Shown: positions 27,885-37,040 of the stretch, piece by piece
How positions within the stretch are numbered: the stretch's first letter is position 1
Layout of the letters: every line of letters starts with the position of its first letter
Assembly (NCBI RefSeq): GCF_006476605.1
Contig: NZ_ML636813.1
Coordinates: 17,794 to 81,793 of the forward strand
Length of the DNA stretch: 64,000 bases
Direction of reading: 5' to 3'
DNA from: Brucella gallinifaecis
GTDB lineage: Bacteria > Pseudomonadota > Alphaproteobacteria > Rhizobiales > Rhizobiaceae
Made by a program: the position numbers and the translations under genes
The notes under the pieces: generated by a model
What the model was told of the DNA's origin: nothing
The model's input: only the letters and a program-made list of their open reading frames with translations
Databases searched by the model: none

Positions 27885-29690
27885 ATGGTCGCCGAAACCC
27901 GCAAAGATAGCGCAATGACTATGAGAGAACGCAGGGCACGGCGGCAACGCTCGCTGTTTCTGCGTCGTCTTTTTGCGCCTTTTAACCGGTTTCTTGGCCA
28001 GTTTCTGTTTTCAAGCCTGACGCGTCGTATTCTGTTTCTCAACATAGCCGCCCTTGGCGTGCTTGTTTCCGGCATTCTTTATATGAATCAGTTCCGTGAG
28101 GGACTGATTGATGCAAAGATTGAGAGCTTGCTGACACAGGGAAAGATTATCGCTGCCGCAATTTCGGCTTCGGCAACGGTCGATACCAATTCTTTGATGA
28201 TTGATCCTGAAAAGTTGCTGGAACTTCAGGCCGGGCAAAGCATAACGCCTTCTCCCGATTCACCCGATAACTGGGAATTCCCGATCAATCCTGAAAAGGT
28301 TTCTCCGCTGCTGCGTCAGTTGATTTCGCCAACCAGTACGCGCGCACGCATTTACGATCATTATGCCAATCTGTTGCTTGATTCCCGTTCACTTTATGCG
28401 CCGGCATTTGCCTCTGGTGGCTCGGTTTTCCGCTATGACCTTCCGCCGATTGATGAAGACGCGCCAAATATTTGGGAGCGTTTTACCGCCTGGTTCTCGC
28501 GTCTGTTTTACGGTGGTGGTTTGCCGCTTTATCAGGAACAGCCGGGTGGTAATGGCCTTGCCTATCAGGAAATTGTCAATGCGCTGAGCGGTTCACCGCA
28601 AACAGCGCAGCGGCGTAACCAGCAAGGTGAACTGGTGGTTTCTGTTGCCGTGCCAATTCAGCAGTCCCGTGCAATTCTTGGTGTATTGCTTTTATCCACC
28701 GAAGGCGATGATATTGATAAGATCGTTCAGGCAGAACGCATGGCGGTTTTCCGGGTCTTCGGCGTCGTTGCGGCTGTTATGGTGATATTGTCTCTGTTTC
28801 TGGCTTCAACCATTGCAAGCCCCTTGCGAAAGCTTGCTGCGGCGGCGGATCGTGTGCGGCTTGGCGTAAAAAGCCGTGAAGAAATTCCTGATTTTTCGGC
28901 ACGTCAGGACGAGGTAGGGCATTTGTCGACCTCGATCCGTGCGATGACCGATGCGCTTTATACACGGATTGAGGCGATTGAAAGTTTTGCCGCCGATGTG
29001 AGTCACGAGCTTAAAAACCCCCTCACCTCCTTGCGCAGTGCCGTTGAAACCCTTCCGCTCGCGAAAAATGAAAACTCACGCAATCGCCTGCTCGATGTTA
29101 TTCAGCATGATGTCCGCCGGCTTGATCGTCTGATTACGGATATTTCCGATGCGTCGCGTCTGGATGCGGAACTTGCGCGTGAGCATTCTGATCGTGTCGA
29201 TATGAAGAAATTGCTCAATAATCTGACCAATGCGGCGCGTGAAGTGCGGCGCAACAAGATTGGCACCGAGATCGTTTTCAATACAGGCAAGCTGCCTGCC
29301 GGTAAGAAAGGTTTCTTTGTGGCAGGTCATGATTTGCGGCTTGGACAGGTTGTCAGCAACCTGATCGAGAATGCCCGCTCTTTTGTCCCGGAAGATACAG
29401 GCCGCATCGTGGTGACACTCAGTGGTGAAGGCAATCGCATACGCATTCTCGTTGAGGATAATGGTCCCGGTATTCCAATTGAAAATATTGAACGTATTTT
29501 CGAGCGTTTCTATACAGATCGTCCGACTTCGGAAGCTTTTGGCCAGAATTCCGGTCTTGGTCTTTCGATCAGCCGCCAGATTATCGAAGCCCATGGCGGC
29601 ACCTTGAGCGCTGAAAATATCACCAGTCCGAATGATCCGGATCAAATGCTGGGTGCTCGCTTTATCGTTGATCTGCCAGCCACGACATGA
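27885..29690 (+). CDS. chvG: BvrS/ChvG-type sensor histidine kinase
   Basis: A 601-aa membrane kinase: basic N-terminus, TM1 about 46-66, a ~220-residue periplasmic domain, TM2 about 287-309, HAMP, a dimerisation domain with phospho-acceptor His 374 in DVSHELKNPL, and an HATPase domain with N, G1 and G2 boxes (NLIENA, DNGPGIP, GLGLSISRQI). It matches ChvG/BvrS, the acid- or envelope-stress sensor partner of ChvI/BvrR. Alternative ATGs exist at codons 11 and 13. The small kinase gene hprK starts 7 nt after its stop. Confidence 0.94.
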   Translation: MVAETRKDSAMTMRERRARRQRSLFLRRLFAPFNRFLGQFLFSSLTRRILFLNIAALGVLVSGILYMNQFREGLIDAKIESLLTQGKIIAAAISASATVDTNSLMIDPEKLLELQAGQSITPSPDSPDNWEFPINPEKVSPLLRQLISPTSTRARIYDHYANLLLDSRSLYAPAFASGGSVFRYDLPPIDEDAPNIWERFTAWFSRLFYGGGLPLYQEQPGGNGLAYQEIVNALSGSPQTAQRRNQQGELVVSVAVPIQQSRAILGVLLLSTEGDDIDKIVQAERMAVFRVFGVVAAVMVILSLFLASTIASPLRKLAAAADRVRLGVKSREEIPDFSARQDEVGHLSTSIRAMTDALYTRIEAIESFAADVSHELKNPLTSLRSAVETLPLAKNENSRNRLLDVIQHDVRRLDRLITDISDASRLDAELAREHSDRVDMKKLLNNLTNAAREVRRNKIGTEIVFNTGKLPAGKKGFFVAGHDLRLGQVVSNLIENARSFVPEDTGRIVVTLSGEGNRIRILVEDNGPGIPIENIERIFERFYTDRPTSEAFGQNSGLGLSISRQIIEAHGGTLSAENITSPNDPDQMLGARFIVDLPATT

Positions 29691-29697
29691 GCCTGAT

Positions 29698-30168
29698 ATG
29701 ACGCCGGAAGAGCACAAGAGCGGACTCCATGCAACAACCGTACAATTGCGGGGGTGTGGCGTCATGCTGATGGGGCAATCGGGTGCAGGAAAAACAGAGA
29801 TAGCGCTCTCGCTGATTGAGCGTGCCTCTATGCGCGGCGAACCGGCTTCGCTTGTTTCTGACGATCGTACTTTGCTGCATGTGGAGGATGGCAGGCTCAT
29901 AGCCAGCGTTCCTGATTCTCTCGCTGGAGGCGTCGAGATTCGCGGTGCTGGCTTATTCACTGTTGCTTATGTGAAACAGACGCCTCTCGATCTTGTTGTC
30001 AATCTGGTCAGCCGCGAAGAGGCTGAACGCTACCCCAGTGGTGAAAACTGGCAGTTTGAAGCTATTGAAATTCCGCGTCTTCTATTGCCTGCACTCTCGT
30101 CAAACAGCGATTCTACCGCGCTTTCGCGTGCTATCGAGGCTTATCTCTTTTATAAACCATGGCCATAA
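29698..30168 (+). CDS. hprK: truncated-type HPr kinase/phosphorylase
   Basis: A 156-aa protein matching only the C-terminal catalytic domain of HprK, the form typical of alphaproteobacteria. Walker A GQSGAGKT lies near 24-31. VSDDRTLLH and the ribose-type GAGLFTVAYV follow. It phosphorylates HPr on its regulatory serine and can reverse this. ATG 29698 is chosen because it follows the chvG stop; the frame starting inside chvG (29632) is unlikely. In Brucella this gene follows bvrRS and precedes the EIIA and HPr genes, as here. Confidence 0.9.
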   Translation: MTPEEHKSGLHATTVQLRGCGVMLMGQSGAGKTEIALSLIERASMRGEPASLVSDDRTLLHVEDGRLIASVPDSLAGGVEIRGAGLFTVAYVKQTPLDLVVNLVSREEAERYPSGENWQFEAIEIPRLLLPALSSNSDSTALSRAIEAYLFYKPWP

Positions 30169-30180
30169 ATTTCTGTTTGA

Positions 30181-30214
30181 AAAATGCCTGCGGCTGCGGC
30201 ATTTTGCTTTTTTT
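30181..30214 (+). terminator. terminator-like hairpin after hprK
   Basis: AAAATGCC and GGCATTTT flank a GC-rich centre, followed by GCTTTTTTT. It would separate chvI-chvG-hprK from the EIIA-HPr pair, at least partly. Confidence 0.75.
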
Positions 30215-30359
30215 AAGGCAAATGTGAAATTTTTCACTTGCTATCATGATTTGCCCTGCCAAGATGCACAACTCGTCGGCTGGGTTCCGGCGAGTTTTTG
30301 TGTCATCTGCGCTCTATGAATGGGTATGGCGGCGGGCACGTGACAGGAGCTTTTAAAGT

Positions 30360-30761
30360 ATGATCGGACTCGTGCTTGTTACGCACGGAAGGCTGGCCGA
30401 AGAGTTTCTTCATGCTGTAGTGCATGTGGTTGGCCCGCAGGACAATTTCGAGACCGTATGTATCGGTGCCGAAGATGATATGGAACAGCGTCGTCGTGAT
30501 ATCGTCGATGCTGTGGGCCGTGCCGATAATGGTAGTGGCGTCATCGTTCTGACCGATATGTTTGGCGGAACTCCGTCCAATCTTGCGATTTCTGTGATGG
30601 AAGAAGGCAAGATCGAAGTTATTGCAGGTGTGAATCTGCCTATGCTGATCAAGCTTTCCAGTGTTCGTATCGGCGGGGATATCAAGACAGCCCTGCGTGA
30701 AGCGCAGGATGCAGGACGCAAATATATCAATGTTGCAAGTCAGGTCCTGACCGGAAAGTAA
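30360..30761 (+). CDS. PTS mannose-family EIIA component
   Basis: A 133-aa EIIA-Man-like phosphocarrier. The phospho-histidine is His 9 in IGLVLVTHGRLAEEFL, and the conserved LTDMFGGTPSNLA block is near 62-74. No EIIB or EIIC sugar-transport partner is encoded nearby, so it most likely belongs to a regulatory (non-transport) PTS with HPr. It lies 191 nt after hprK and 3 nt before the HPr gene. Confidence 0.92.
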   Translation: MIGLVLVTHGRLAEEFLHAVVHVVGPQDNFETVCIGAEDDMEQRRRDIVDAVGRADNGSGVIVLTDMFGGTPSNLAISVMEEGKIEVIAGVNLPMLIKLSSVRIGGDIKTALREAQDAGRKYINVASQVLTGK

Positions 30762-30764
30762 TTC

Positions 30765-31079
30765 ATGCATCCCACTGTGCTTGTCACTGGCGAATATGAT
30801 GCCGATAGCGCTGCGGTCCGGTCTTTCGAGATCGTGAACAAGCGTGGACTGCATGCACGTGCATCCGCAAAATTTGTGCAACTGGTAGACGGCTATAATG
30901 CGCATGTGCGCGTCAGCAAGGATGGTGTGAGCGTGGGCGGCACATCAATCATGGGGCTGATGATGCTGGCAGCTTCCCCGGGTTGCTGCATTGAAGTTCG
31001 CGCATCGGGTGAACAGGCAGAAGCGGTGCTTGATGCGCTGCAAGCCCTCATTGCCGACAAGTTCGGTGAAGAAGCCTGA
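30765..31079 (+). CDS. ptsH: HPr phosphocarrier protein
   Basis: A 104-aa HPr-like (NPr-type) protein. The EI-dependent phosphorylation site is His 30 in KRGLHARASAKF. The serine targeted by HprK is Ser 61 in GGTSIMGLMML. A ~15-residue N-terminal extension before the HPr fold is seen. It forms a pair with the EIIA gene. Enzyme I must be encoded elsewhere. Confidence 0.93.
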   Translation: MHPTVLVTGEYDADSAAVRSFEIVNKRGLHARASAKFVQLVDGYNAHVRVSKDGVSVGGTSIMGLMMLAASPGCCIEVRASGEQAEAVLDALQALIADKFGEEA

Positions 31080-31110
31080 AATTCTATGATCTTCACAAGT
31101 TGATATGCAG

Positions 31111-31130
31111 ACATAAAGAACTCTTTATGT
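31111..31130. promoter_or_regulatory. operator-like palindrome upstream of ahcY
   Basis: ACATAAAG-aact-CTTTATGT, a perfect 8-bp inverted repeat. A CATAAAG/CTTTATG palindrome is, as I recall, the type of site used by ArsR-family methionine-cycle regulators (SahR-like) in alphaproteobacteria. Its place upstream of the SAH hydrolase gene fits; the regulator is not in the window. Confidence 0.55.
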
Positions 31131-31175
31131 TGCGTTGTGTAGTTTGTTTGAATCTGCTAATCAGTTCGCCAAGCT

Positions 31176-31211
31176 GAAGCCTGTTGTTTTTTCTTTTGTA
31201 AATCAGGCTTC
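31176..31211 (+). promoter_or_regulatory. leader hairpin of ahcY
   Basis: GAAGCCTG and CAGGCTTC pair around a U-rich 20-nt loop and end 25 nt before the start codon, just upstream of the GGAG ribosome site. It may act on translation or transcript stability. It does not resemble a known SAM or SAH riboswitch that I can recognise. Confidence 0.4.
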
Positions 31212-31236
31212 AAAATCAATTTGATTGGAGCAGATG

Positions 31237-32637
31237 ATGACCGCAAATCAGGATTTTGTCGTTAAGGATCTTGGTCTGGCCGATTGGGGTCGCAAGGAAC
31301 TTGATATTGCTGAAACTGAAATGCCGGGCCTGATGGCTGCACGCGAAGAATTCGGCAAGTCGCAGCCGCTCAAGGGTGCGCGTATTTCCGGCTCGCTGCA
31401 TATGACAATCCAGACAGCCGTTCTGATTGAAACGCTCAAAGCGCTGGGCGCTGATGTGCGTTGGGCATCGTGCAATATTTTTTCGACGCAGGACCATGCT
31501 GCGGCAGCAATTGCAGCGACCGGTACGCCGGTTTTCGCCATTAAGGGCGAAACGCTGGAAGAATATTGGACCTATACCGACAAGATCTTCCAGTGGCCGG
31601 ATGGTGAACCATCAAACATGATTCTCGATGATGGTGGCGATGCTACCATGTATATTCTGATTGGTGCGCGTGCCGAGGCTGGCGAAGACGTTCTTTCCAA
31701 GCCGGAAAGTGAAGAAGAAGAAGTTCTTTTTGCCCAGATCAAAAAGCGTATGGCTGAAACGCCCGGCTTCTTCACACGCCAGCGTGATGCGATCAAAGGC
31801 GTCACCGAAGAAACCACCACGGGCGTCAACCGTCTTTATCAGTTGCAGAAAAAGGGCCTCCTGCCCTTCCCGGCAATCAACGTCAATGACAGTGTCACCA
31901 AGTCAAAATTTGACAATAAATATGGCTGCAAGGAATCGCTGGTTGACGGTATCCGCCGCGGTACAGACGTCATGATGGCTGGCAAGGTTGCTGTCGTTTG
32001 CGGTTATGGTGACGTTGGCAAAGGCTCGGCTGCATCGCTGGCCGGTGCGGGAGCGCGTGTAAAGGTTACGGAAATTGATCCGATTTGTGCGCTTCAGGCT
32101 GCAATGGATGGCTTTGAAGTTGTGACCCTTGATGATGCGGCTCCAACTGCTGATATCGTGATTTCGACAACCGGCAACAAGGACGTCATCACGCTTGATC
32201 ATATGCGTAAGCTCAAAGATATGGCGATTGTCGGTAATATTGGTCACTTTGATAATGAAATTCAGGTAGCGGCCTTGCGCAACCTGAAATGGACCAATGT
32301 GAAGCCACAGGTTGATCTGGTTGAATTCCCGGATGGCAAACGCATTATTCTCCTTTCGGAAGGACGCTTGCTTAATCTTGGCAATGCAACCGGTCATCCA
32401 AGCTTTGTCATGTCGGCATCCTTTACCAATCAGGTTCTTGGTCAGATCGAACTTTTCACGCGTACTGATGCGTATAAAAACGAAGTCTATGTTCTGCCAA
32501 AACATCTTGATGAGAAGGTCGCACGTCTGCATCTCGACAAGCTGGGCGCTAAACTTACCGTGCTTTCTGAAGAACAGGCGGCTTATATCGGTGTTACACC
32601 GCAAGGCCCGTTCAAGTCGGAACACTACAGGTATTAA
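31237..32637 (+). CDS. ahcY: adenosylhomocysteinase (SAH hydrolase)
   Basis: AhcY, 466 aa, cleaves S-adenosylhomocysteine to homocysteine and adenosine, completing the methyl cycle. Substrate region [17 protein letters not shown] is near 51-67. The NAD-binding loop [12 protein letters not shown] is near 248-259, and the C-terminus ends in the conserved KSEHYRY. Of the tandem ATG ATG, the second (31237) is 6 nt from GGAG and gives the usual MTANQDFVV start. The operator-like palindrome upstream suggests methionine-cycle control. Confidence 0.96.
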   Translation: MTANQDFVVKDLGLADWGRKELDIAETEMPGLMAAREEFGKSQPLKGARISGSLHMTIQTAVLIETLKALGADVRWASCNIFSTQDHAAAAIAATGTPVFAIKGETLEEYWTYTDKIFQWPDGEPSNMILDDGGDATMYILIGARAEAGEDVLSKPESEEEEVLFAQIKKRMAETPGFFTRQRDAIKGVTEETTTGVNRLYQLQKKGLLPFPAINVNDSVTKSKFDNKYGCKESLVDGIRRGTDVMMAGKVAVVCGYGDVGKGSAASLAGAGARVKVTEIDPICALQAAMDGFEVVTLDDAAPTADIVISTTGNKDVITLDHMRKLKDMAIVGNIGHFDNEIQVAALRNLKWTNVKPQVDLVEFPDGKRIILLSEGRLLNLGNATGHPSFVMSASFTNQVLGQIELFTRTDAYKNEVYVLPKHLDEKVARLHLDKLGAKLTVLSEEQAAYIGVTPQGPFKSEHYRY

Positions 32638-32667
32638 TTGCCTGTTAACCATACTGCTACATCTTGT

Positions 32668-32704
32668 AGGCCGGACAGCATAACGCTGCCCGGCCTTTAT
32701 TTTT
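32668..32704 (+). terminator. ahcY terminator
   Basis: AGGCCGG(a)CAGC and GCTG(c)CCGGCCT form a long stem followed by TTATTTTT. Confidence 0.88.
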
Positions 32705-32946
32705 ACGTGTAACATGCTTCACGTGGAATCCCCGGGAGGGTATTGTGAAGACGAATCAATGTGTTTTGACGGGTGTTTGCGTTCAGCGTTTTTTGCCATT
32801 TTGGTCGAAAAACGGTTGGGCTGTTCATTCGTGAAACATGTCTGGCTCTTTGCATAAATGTGATGTTGAAGAGACAGAATGACGTTTTTTGAAATACGGC
32901 GGCATCTTTTAAGGATTGGCAGTCGGGCGGCGGAGACACGGAAAAT

Positions 32947-35511
32947 ATGCCAGGAGTCGGCTCAACGCAGAGTTTGCGAAGAAAGCCTGTAATCAGCGCA
33001 GACAGGCAGCTGAAAGCATCGCTTTCACTTGGCCTTCGCCCTCTCAAACGGGTTATTCTCAAGACTTCGGCTTCTTTTTTAGCACTTGTTGCGGCTGTTC
33101 CGGCCTTTGCACAAGATTCTGAAAATCCGGCACGTATTGCCCTGCCTTTTGGTGGCAGTGTTGGCGCTTTTGAAGTCATCCAGTTTTCAATATTTCTGGG
33201 TGCTATGGGGGCCGCTCTTCTTTCGGCTGGATGGCTGATCCGTGATCGCTCCAAAACTGCCAATGAAAACAAACAGTTGCTTTCACGTCTTTCGGACATG
33301 AATCTGGTGGCTCAACGCAACGAAGCACTGCTTAATCTTAAAGATCAGCGTGCTGTCATTTGGGATGCGCATGCCGAACGTGCCGATTTGGTTGGGCAGT
33401 TACCTTTTGACAGTGGTGCGCCACTTGACCGCTCGCATTTTCTGGCTTTTGGCCGCTGGTTGCGACCGCAATCGGTTGCAGCACTTGAACGGGCAGTCTC
33501 TGCCTTGCGTGAACAGGCTCATGCTTTCGATCTGACGGTTGAAACGAACAATGGTACGCTGCTTGATGTCTATGGTCGTACCTCTGGAAGTTTTGCAATC
33601 GTCCGTTTTCTCGCCCTTCAGGGTGTGCAGGCGGAACGCGCAGCACTTCAGGCGCAAAATCGCGAGCTTTCAGAAAAGCTGGCGCTTCTTCGCCACCTGC
33701 TCGATCGCCTTGAACAACCGGTCTGGGTGCGCGGTGCAGATGGCCGTCTGGAATGGGTCAATGCCGCCTATGCGCGTGCTGTTGATGCTGTTGATAGCAA
33801 TCAGGCGACTTCTGAGCGTCGCGAGCTGTTTGGTGCACAGGCGCGTCAGCGTCTGGAGCGTGACCGCTTTGCCGAACCGGATCTTTATGAAAAGCTGCCT
33901 GCCATTGTGCGTGGTGATCGTCGTATTTTTGATGTGACTGATGTAAGTTCCGAGGCCGGTTCTGCCGGTCTTGGCTTTGATTTGAGCGAAATTGAGCAGG
34001 TGCGTGAAGAATTAAACCGCACCTTGAAAAGCCATGCCGAGACGCTTGATCAGCTTTCCACTGCTGTGGCGATTTTCGATCCTGATATGAAGCTTCAATT
34101 CTTCAATCAGGCTTTTGTGTCGCTCTGGTCGCTTGATACAGCCTGGCTGGAAACCCATCCGAGCAATACGCTGCTGTTTGATCGTCTTCGTTCGGAAGGC
34201 AAGCTGCCGGAACAGCCGGAATGGCGTAAATGGAAGGATTCCATGCTTGCAGCCTATCGTGCGGTCGAGCCGGAAGAACATATGTGGCATCTGCCCGATA
34301 CCCGTATCCTGCGCGTGGTGGCCAATCCGCATCCGCAGGGCGGCGTGACATGGTTCTTTGAGAACATGACTGAGAAGTTTGAGCTTGAAGGTCGTTACAA
34401 TACCCTGATCAAGGTGCAGGGTGAAACCCTTGATCATCTTGGCGAGGCTGTCGCGGTGTTCGGCTCTGACGGTCGGTTGCGCCTGTCTAATCCGTCTTTT
34501 GCTGATCTCTGGTCGTTGCCGGCGGCCATTACGGTTGAAGGCACGCATATTTCGACCATTTCCAAGCTGTGCAGCCAGCGCGGTGGTGATGGTGTCTGGG
34601 ATGATTTCATCTCCGCTGTTACCGGCTTTCTTGATGAGCGCAATGGCCATATGGGACAGGTGGAGCTGGATGATGGCGTCATTCTTTCCTATGCTGTGGT
34701 GCCATTGCCAAAAGGTCAGACGATGCTGACCTTCATCGATGTCACTGATACAGTGCGTGTTGAACGGGCGCTCAAGGAAAAGAACGAAGCGCTGTCGCTT
34801 GCTGACCAGATCAAGAATGATTTCGTGCAGCATGTGTCCTATGAGCTGCGCTCGCCTTTGACCAATATCATCGGCTTTACCGAATTGTTGCAAACGCCAG
34901 CCTTTGGCTCGCTTAATGAACGCCAGCTCGAATATCTCGATCATATCGGCACATCATCAGCGGTGCTTCTGACAATCGTCAATGATATTCTCGATCTTGC
35001 TACGGTCGATGCAGGCATTATGCAGCTTGATATTGATGATGTTGCCATCATGGACGAGATTTCAGCAGCAAGCAAACGTGTGAGTGAGCGTTTGCAGGAG
35101 CATGACATTGCGCTCAATGTCGATATTGCCGATGACGTCGAAAGTTTCAGGGCCGACGCCAATCGCGTGCGTCAGGTGCTGTTCAATCTTCTGTCCAATG
35201 CTTCCAATTATGCGCCGGAAGGCTCGACAATTTCGCTACAGGTTGTCTGCGAAGGTACAGATATCCTGTTTGCCGTGCATGATGACGGGCCGGGGATGCC
35301 GGGCGATGTGCTTGATACTGTGTTCAAGCGCTTTCAGGCCTATCAGAATGGTGGCCGCAGACGTGGTGTCGGGCTTGGGCTTTCCATCGTGAAAAGCTTT
35401 GTGGAGCTGCATGGCGGGCGTGTGGAAATTGAAACCGGTGCGGATATCGGTACAACCGTCATTTGTCGCTTCCCGGCGGAAGCACGCAGCTTCCGTGTTG
35501 CTGCCGAATAA
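32947..35511 (+). CDS. divL: DivL-type PAS histidine kinase with Tyr in place of the phospho-His
   Basis: An 854-aa membrane-anchored kinase: hydrophobic segments about 38-56 and 75-96, PAS-like domains about 250-345, 365-480 and 490-600, a dimerisation domain, and an HATPase with NLLSNA, DDGPGMP and GVGLGLSIVKSF. In the H-box the His is replaced by Tyr 632 (QHVSYELRSPL), the hallmark of Caulobacter DivL, which controls CckA and thus CtrA. The GGAG ribosome site precedes ATG 32947. Upstream (32705-32946) is non-coding. The gene lies between ahcY and the tsaE fusion gene. Confidence 0.9.
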   Translation: MPGVGSTQSLRRKPVISADRQLKASLSLGLRPLKRVILKTSASFLALVAAVPAFAQDSENPARIALPFGGSVGAFEVIQFSIFLGAMGAALLSAGWLIRDRSKTANENKQLLSRLSDMNLVAQRNEALLNLKDQRAVIWDAHAERADLVGQLPFDSGAPLDRSHFLAFGRWLRPQSVAALERAVSALREQAHAFDLTVETNNGTLLDVYGRTSGSFAIVRFLALQGVQAERAALQAQNRELSEKLALLRHLLDRLEQPVWVRGADGRLEWVNAAYARAVDAVDSNQATSERRELFGAQARQRLERDRFAEPDLYEKLPAIVRGDRRIFDVTDVSSEAGSAGLGFDLSEIEQVREELNRTLKSHAETLDQLSTAVAIFDPDMKLQFFNQAFVSLWSLDTAWLETHPSNTLLFDRLRSEGKLPEQPEWRKWKDSMLAAYRAVEPEEHMWHLPDTRILRVVANPHPQGGVTWFFENMTEKFELEGRYNTLIKVQGETLDHLGEAVAVFGSDGRLRLSNPSFADLWSLPAAITVEGTHISTISKLCSQRGGDGVWDDFISAVTGFLDERNGHMGQVELDDGVILSYAVVPLPKGQTMLTFIDVTDTVRVERALKEKNEALSLADQIKNDFVQHVSYELRSPLTNIIGFTELLQTPAFGSLNERQLEYLDHIGTSSAVLLTIVNDILDLATVDAGIMQLDIDDVAIMDEISAASKRVSERLQEHDIALNVDIADDVESFRADANRVRQVLFNLLSNASNYAPEGSTISLQVVCEGTDILFAVHDDGPGMPGDVLDTVFKRFQAYQNGGRRRGVGLGLSIVKSFVELHGGRVEIETGADIGTTVICRFPAEARSFRVAAE

Positions 35512-35525
35512 GGTAAAGGGGCTTT

Positions 35526-37040
35526 ATGAGCACCCTGATCCGTAATTTGGAATTTTTCCTCCCCGATGAAGCCGCGACGAAGCGCTTTGGCGAAGATTTC
35601 GCCTTGGCATTGGCTAAAGGGGATCTTGTTACTTTGTCCGGCGATCTCGGTGCCGGAAAATCCTCGCTGGCCCGTGCCATCATTCGCGCGATTGCCGATG
35701 ATGAAGGGTTTGAAGTACCAAGCCCGACATTCACGCTGGTGCAGAGCTATGAGGCGCTGCGTATCCCTGTTGCTCACGCCGATCTTTACCGGATTTCGCA
35801 TGGCGAAGAGCTGGATGAGCTGGGACTTGTCGAGTTTCTTGATGATGGCGTTGTGCTGTCGGAATGGCCGGAACAGGCAGAAGGCTTTTTGCCGGAGCCG
35901 AGCTTTGCCGTCACATTGACCCATGAAGGGGCAGGGCGGCGCATTGCAATTAGCGGGCCAGAAGCTGCGATTGTACGTCTTGAACGCACACTGACAATCC
36001 GTGCTTTTCTTGAAAACAATGACCGGGCAGGTGCCACACGCCGCTATTTGCAGGGCGATGCTTCCCCACGCAAATATGAGATCATCGACAGTGCGCATGG
36101 GGTCGAGATTCTGATGAATGCGCCGTCGATGCCCGATGATCCACCGTTGCGTAACGGCAAATCCTATCGTCAGCTTGCGCATATTGCTGAAAATATTCAG
36201 GCTTTTGTGGCTATTGATAATCTGCTTGCGCAACATGGCCTGCATGTGCCGGAAATACGGGCTTTGGATATTGATGCAGGTCTGTTGATCCTCGAAAATC
36301 TGGGCACGGAAGGCATTCGTGCACCATCAGGGGAACCTGTGACTGAACGCTATCAAGCGGCGGGGCGATTCCTTGCGCATCTTCACGGGGTTCAATGGCC
36401 TGATCATGCGCCGGTTGCAGGCTATCCCGATCACATTATTGCAGGCTTTGATCGCGAGGCAATGATGATGGAAGTGAGCCTTGTCGGTCAATGGTATGCG
36501 CCTCGCATCATGGGGCGTAAGCTGACAGATGCGGAAATACAAGCCTGTGAAGCGGCATGGAACAAGGTTCTTGATGACATTGCTGATTGCGAAAAAAGCT
36601 TGCTTTTGCGCGATTATCATTCGCCAAACCTGTTTTGGTTTGCGGATGCAAAAGGCATAAATAAAATCGGAACAATCGATTTTCAGGACGCGATGATCGG
36701 GCCTGCTGCCTATGATGTGGCTTCACTGGCGCTTGATGCCCGCGTGACGATTACGCCGGAGCTCGAAAAGGCAGTGGTTGATGCCTATTGTGATGAACGC
36801 CGCAAGCTTGGCCATGCTTTTGACGAAGTGGCTTTCCGCAAGGCCTATGCTGCGATGGGGGCACAGCGCAATGCCAAGCTGCTGGGCCTGTTTGTGCGTC
36901 TTGATGAGCGTGATGGCAAACCGCATTATCTTGCGCATCTGCCGCGTATTCACGATTATCTTGACCGCGTTTTAAAGCATCCGGTTATGGCGCCGGTCGC
37001 CCGCTGGTTTGATGATCTCGCATTGCTGGAGAAACAATGA
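35526..37040 (+). CDS. tsaE: fusion of TsaE (tRNA t6A ATPase) and AmgK-type sugar kinase
   Basis: A 504-aa two-domain protein. Residues about 1-150 are TsaE, the ATPase of the TsaBDE complex making t6A37 in tRNA, with Walker A SGDLGAGKS near 39-47 and the SPTFTLVQSYE motif. Residues about 175-500 are an aminoglycoside-phosphotransferase fold like AmgK, an N-acetylmuramate/N-acetylglucosamine anomeric kinase, with catalytic LLRDYHSPNLFW and metal-binding TIDFQDA. The next gene is the matching MurU-type transferase, which supports the AmgK call. It overlaps that gene by 4 nt. Confidence 0.92.
   Translation: MSTLIRNLEFFLPDEAATKRFGEDFALALAKGDLVTLSGDLGAGKSSLARAIIRAIADDEGFEVPSPTFTLVQSYEALRIPVAHADLYRISHGEELDELGLVEFLDDGVVLSEWPEQAEGFLPEPSFAVTLTHEGAGRRIAISGPEAAIVRLERTLTIRAFLENNDRAGATRRYLQGDASPRKYEIIDSAHGVEILMNAPSMPDDPPLRNGKSYRQLAHIAENIQAFVAIDNLLAQHGLHVPEIRALDIDAGLLILENLGTEGIRAPSGEPVTERYQAAGRFLAHLHGVQWPDHAPVAGYPDHIIAGFDREAMMMEVSLVGQWYAPRIMGRKLTDAEIQACEAAWNKVLDDIADCEKSLLLRDYHSPNLFWFADAKGINKIGTIDFQDAMIGPAAYDVASLALDARVTITPELEKAVVDAYCDERRKLGHAFDEVAFRKAYAAMGAQRNAKLLGLFVRLDERDGKPHYLAHLPRIHDYLDRVLKHPVMAPVARWFDDLALLEKQ

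Noticed and set aside
31140..31236. SAM or SAH riboswitch before ahcY
   Set aside because: I could not find the conserved core of SAM-I, SAM-II or SAH riboswitches; only a simple hairpin is supported.
32714..32733. TGCTTCACGTGGAATC upstream of divL as a further parS site
   Set aside because: It keeps CACGTG but has four mismatches to the 16-bp consensus, too many to claim; the nearby GTTCATTCGTGAAAC is weaker still.
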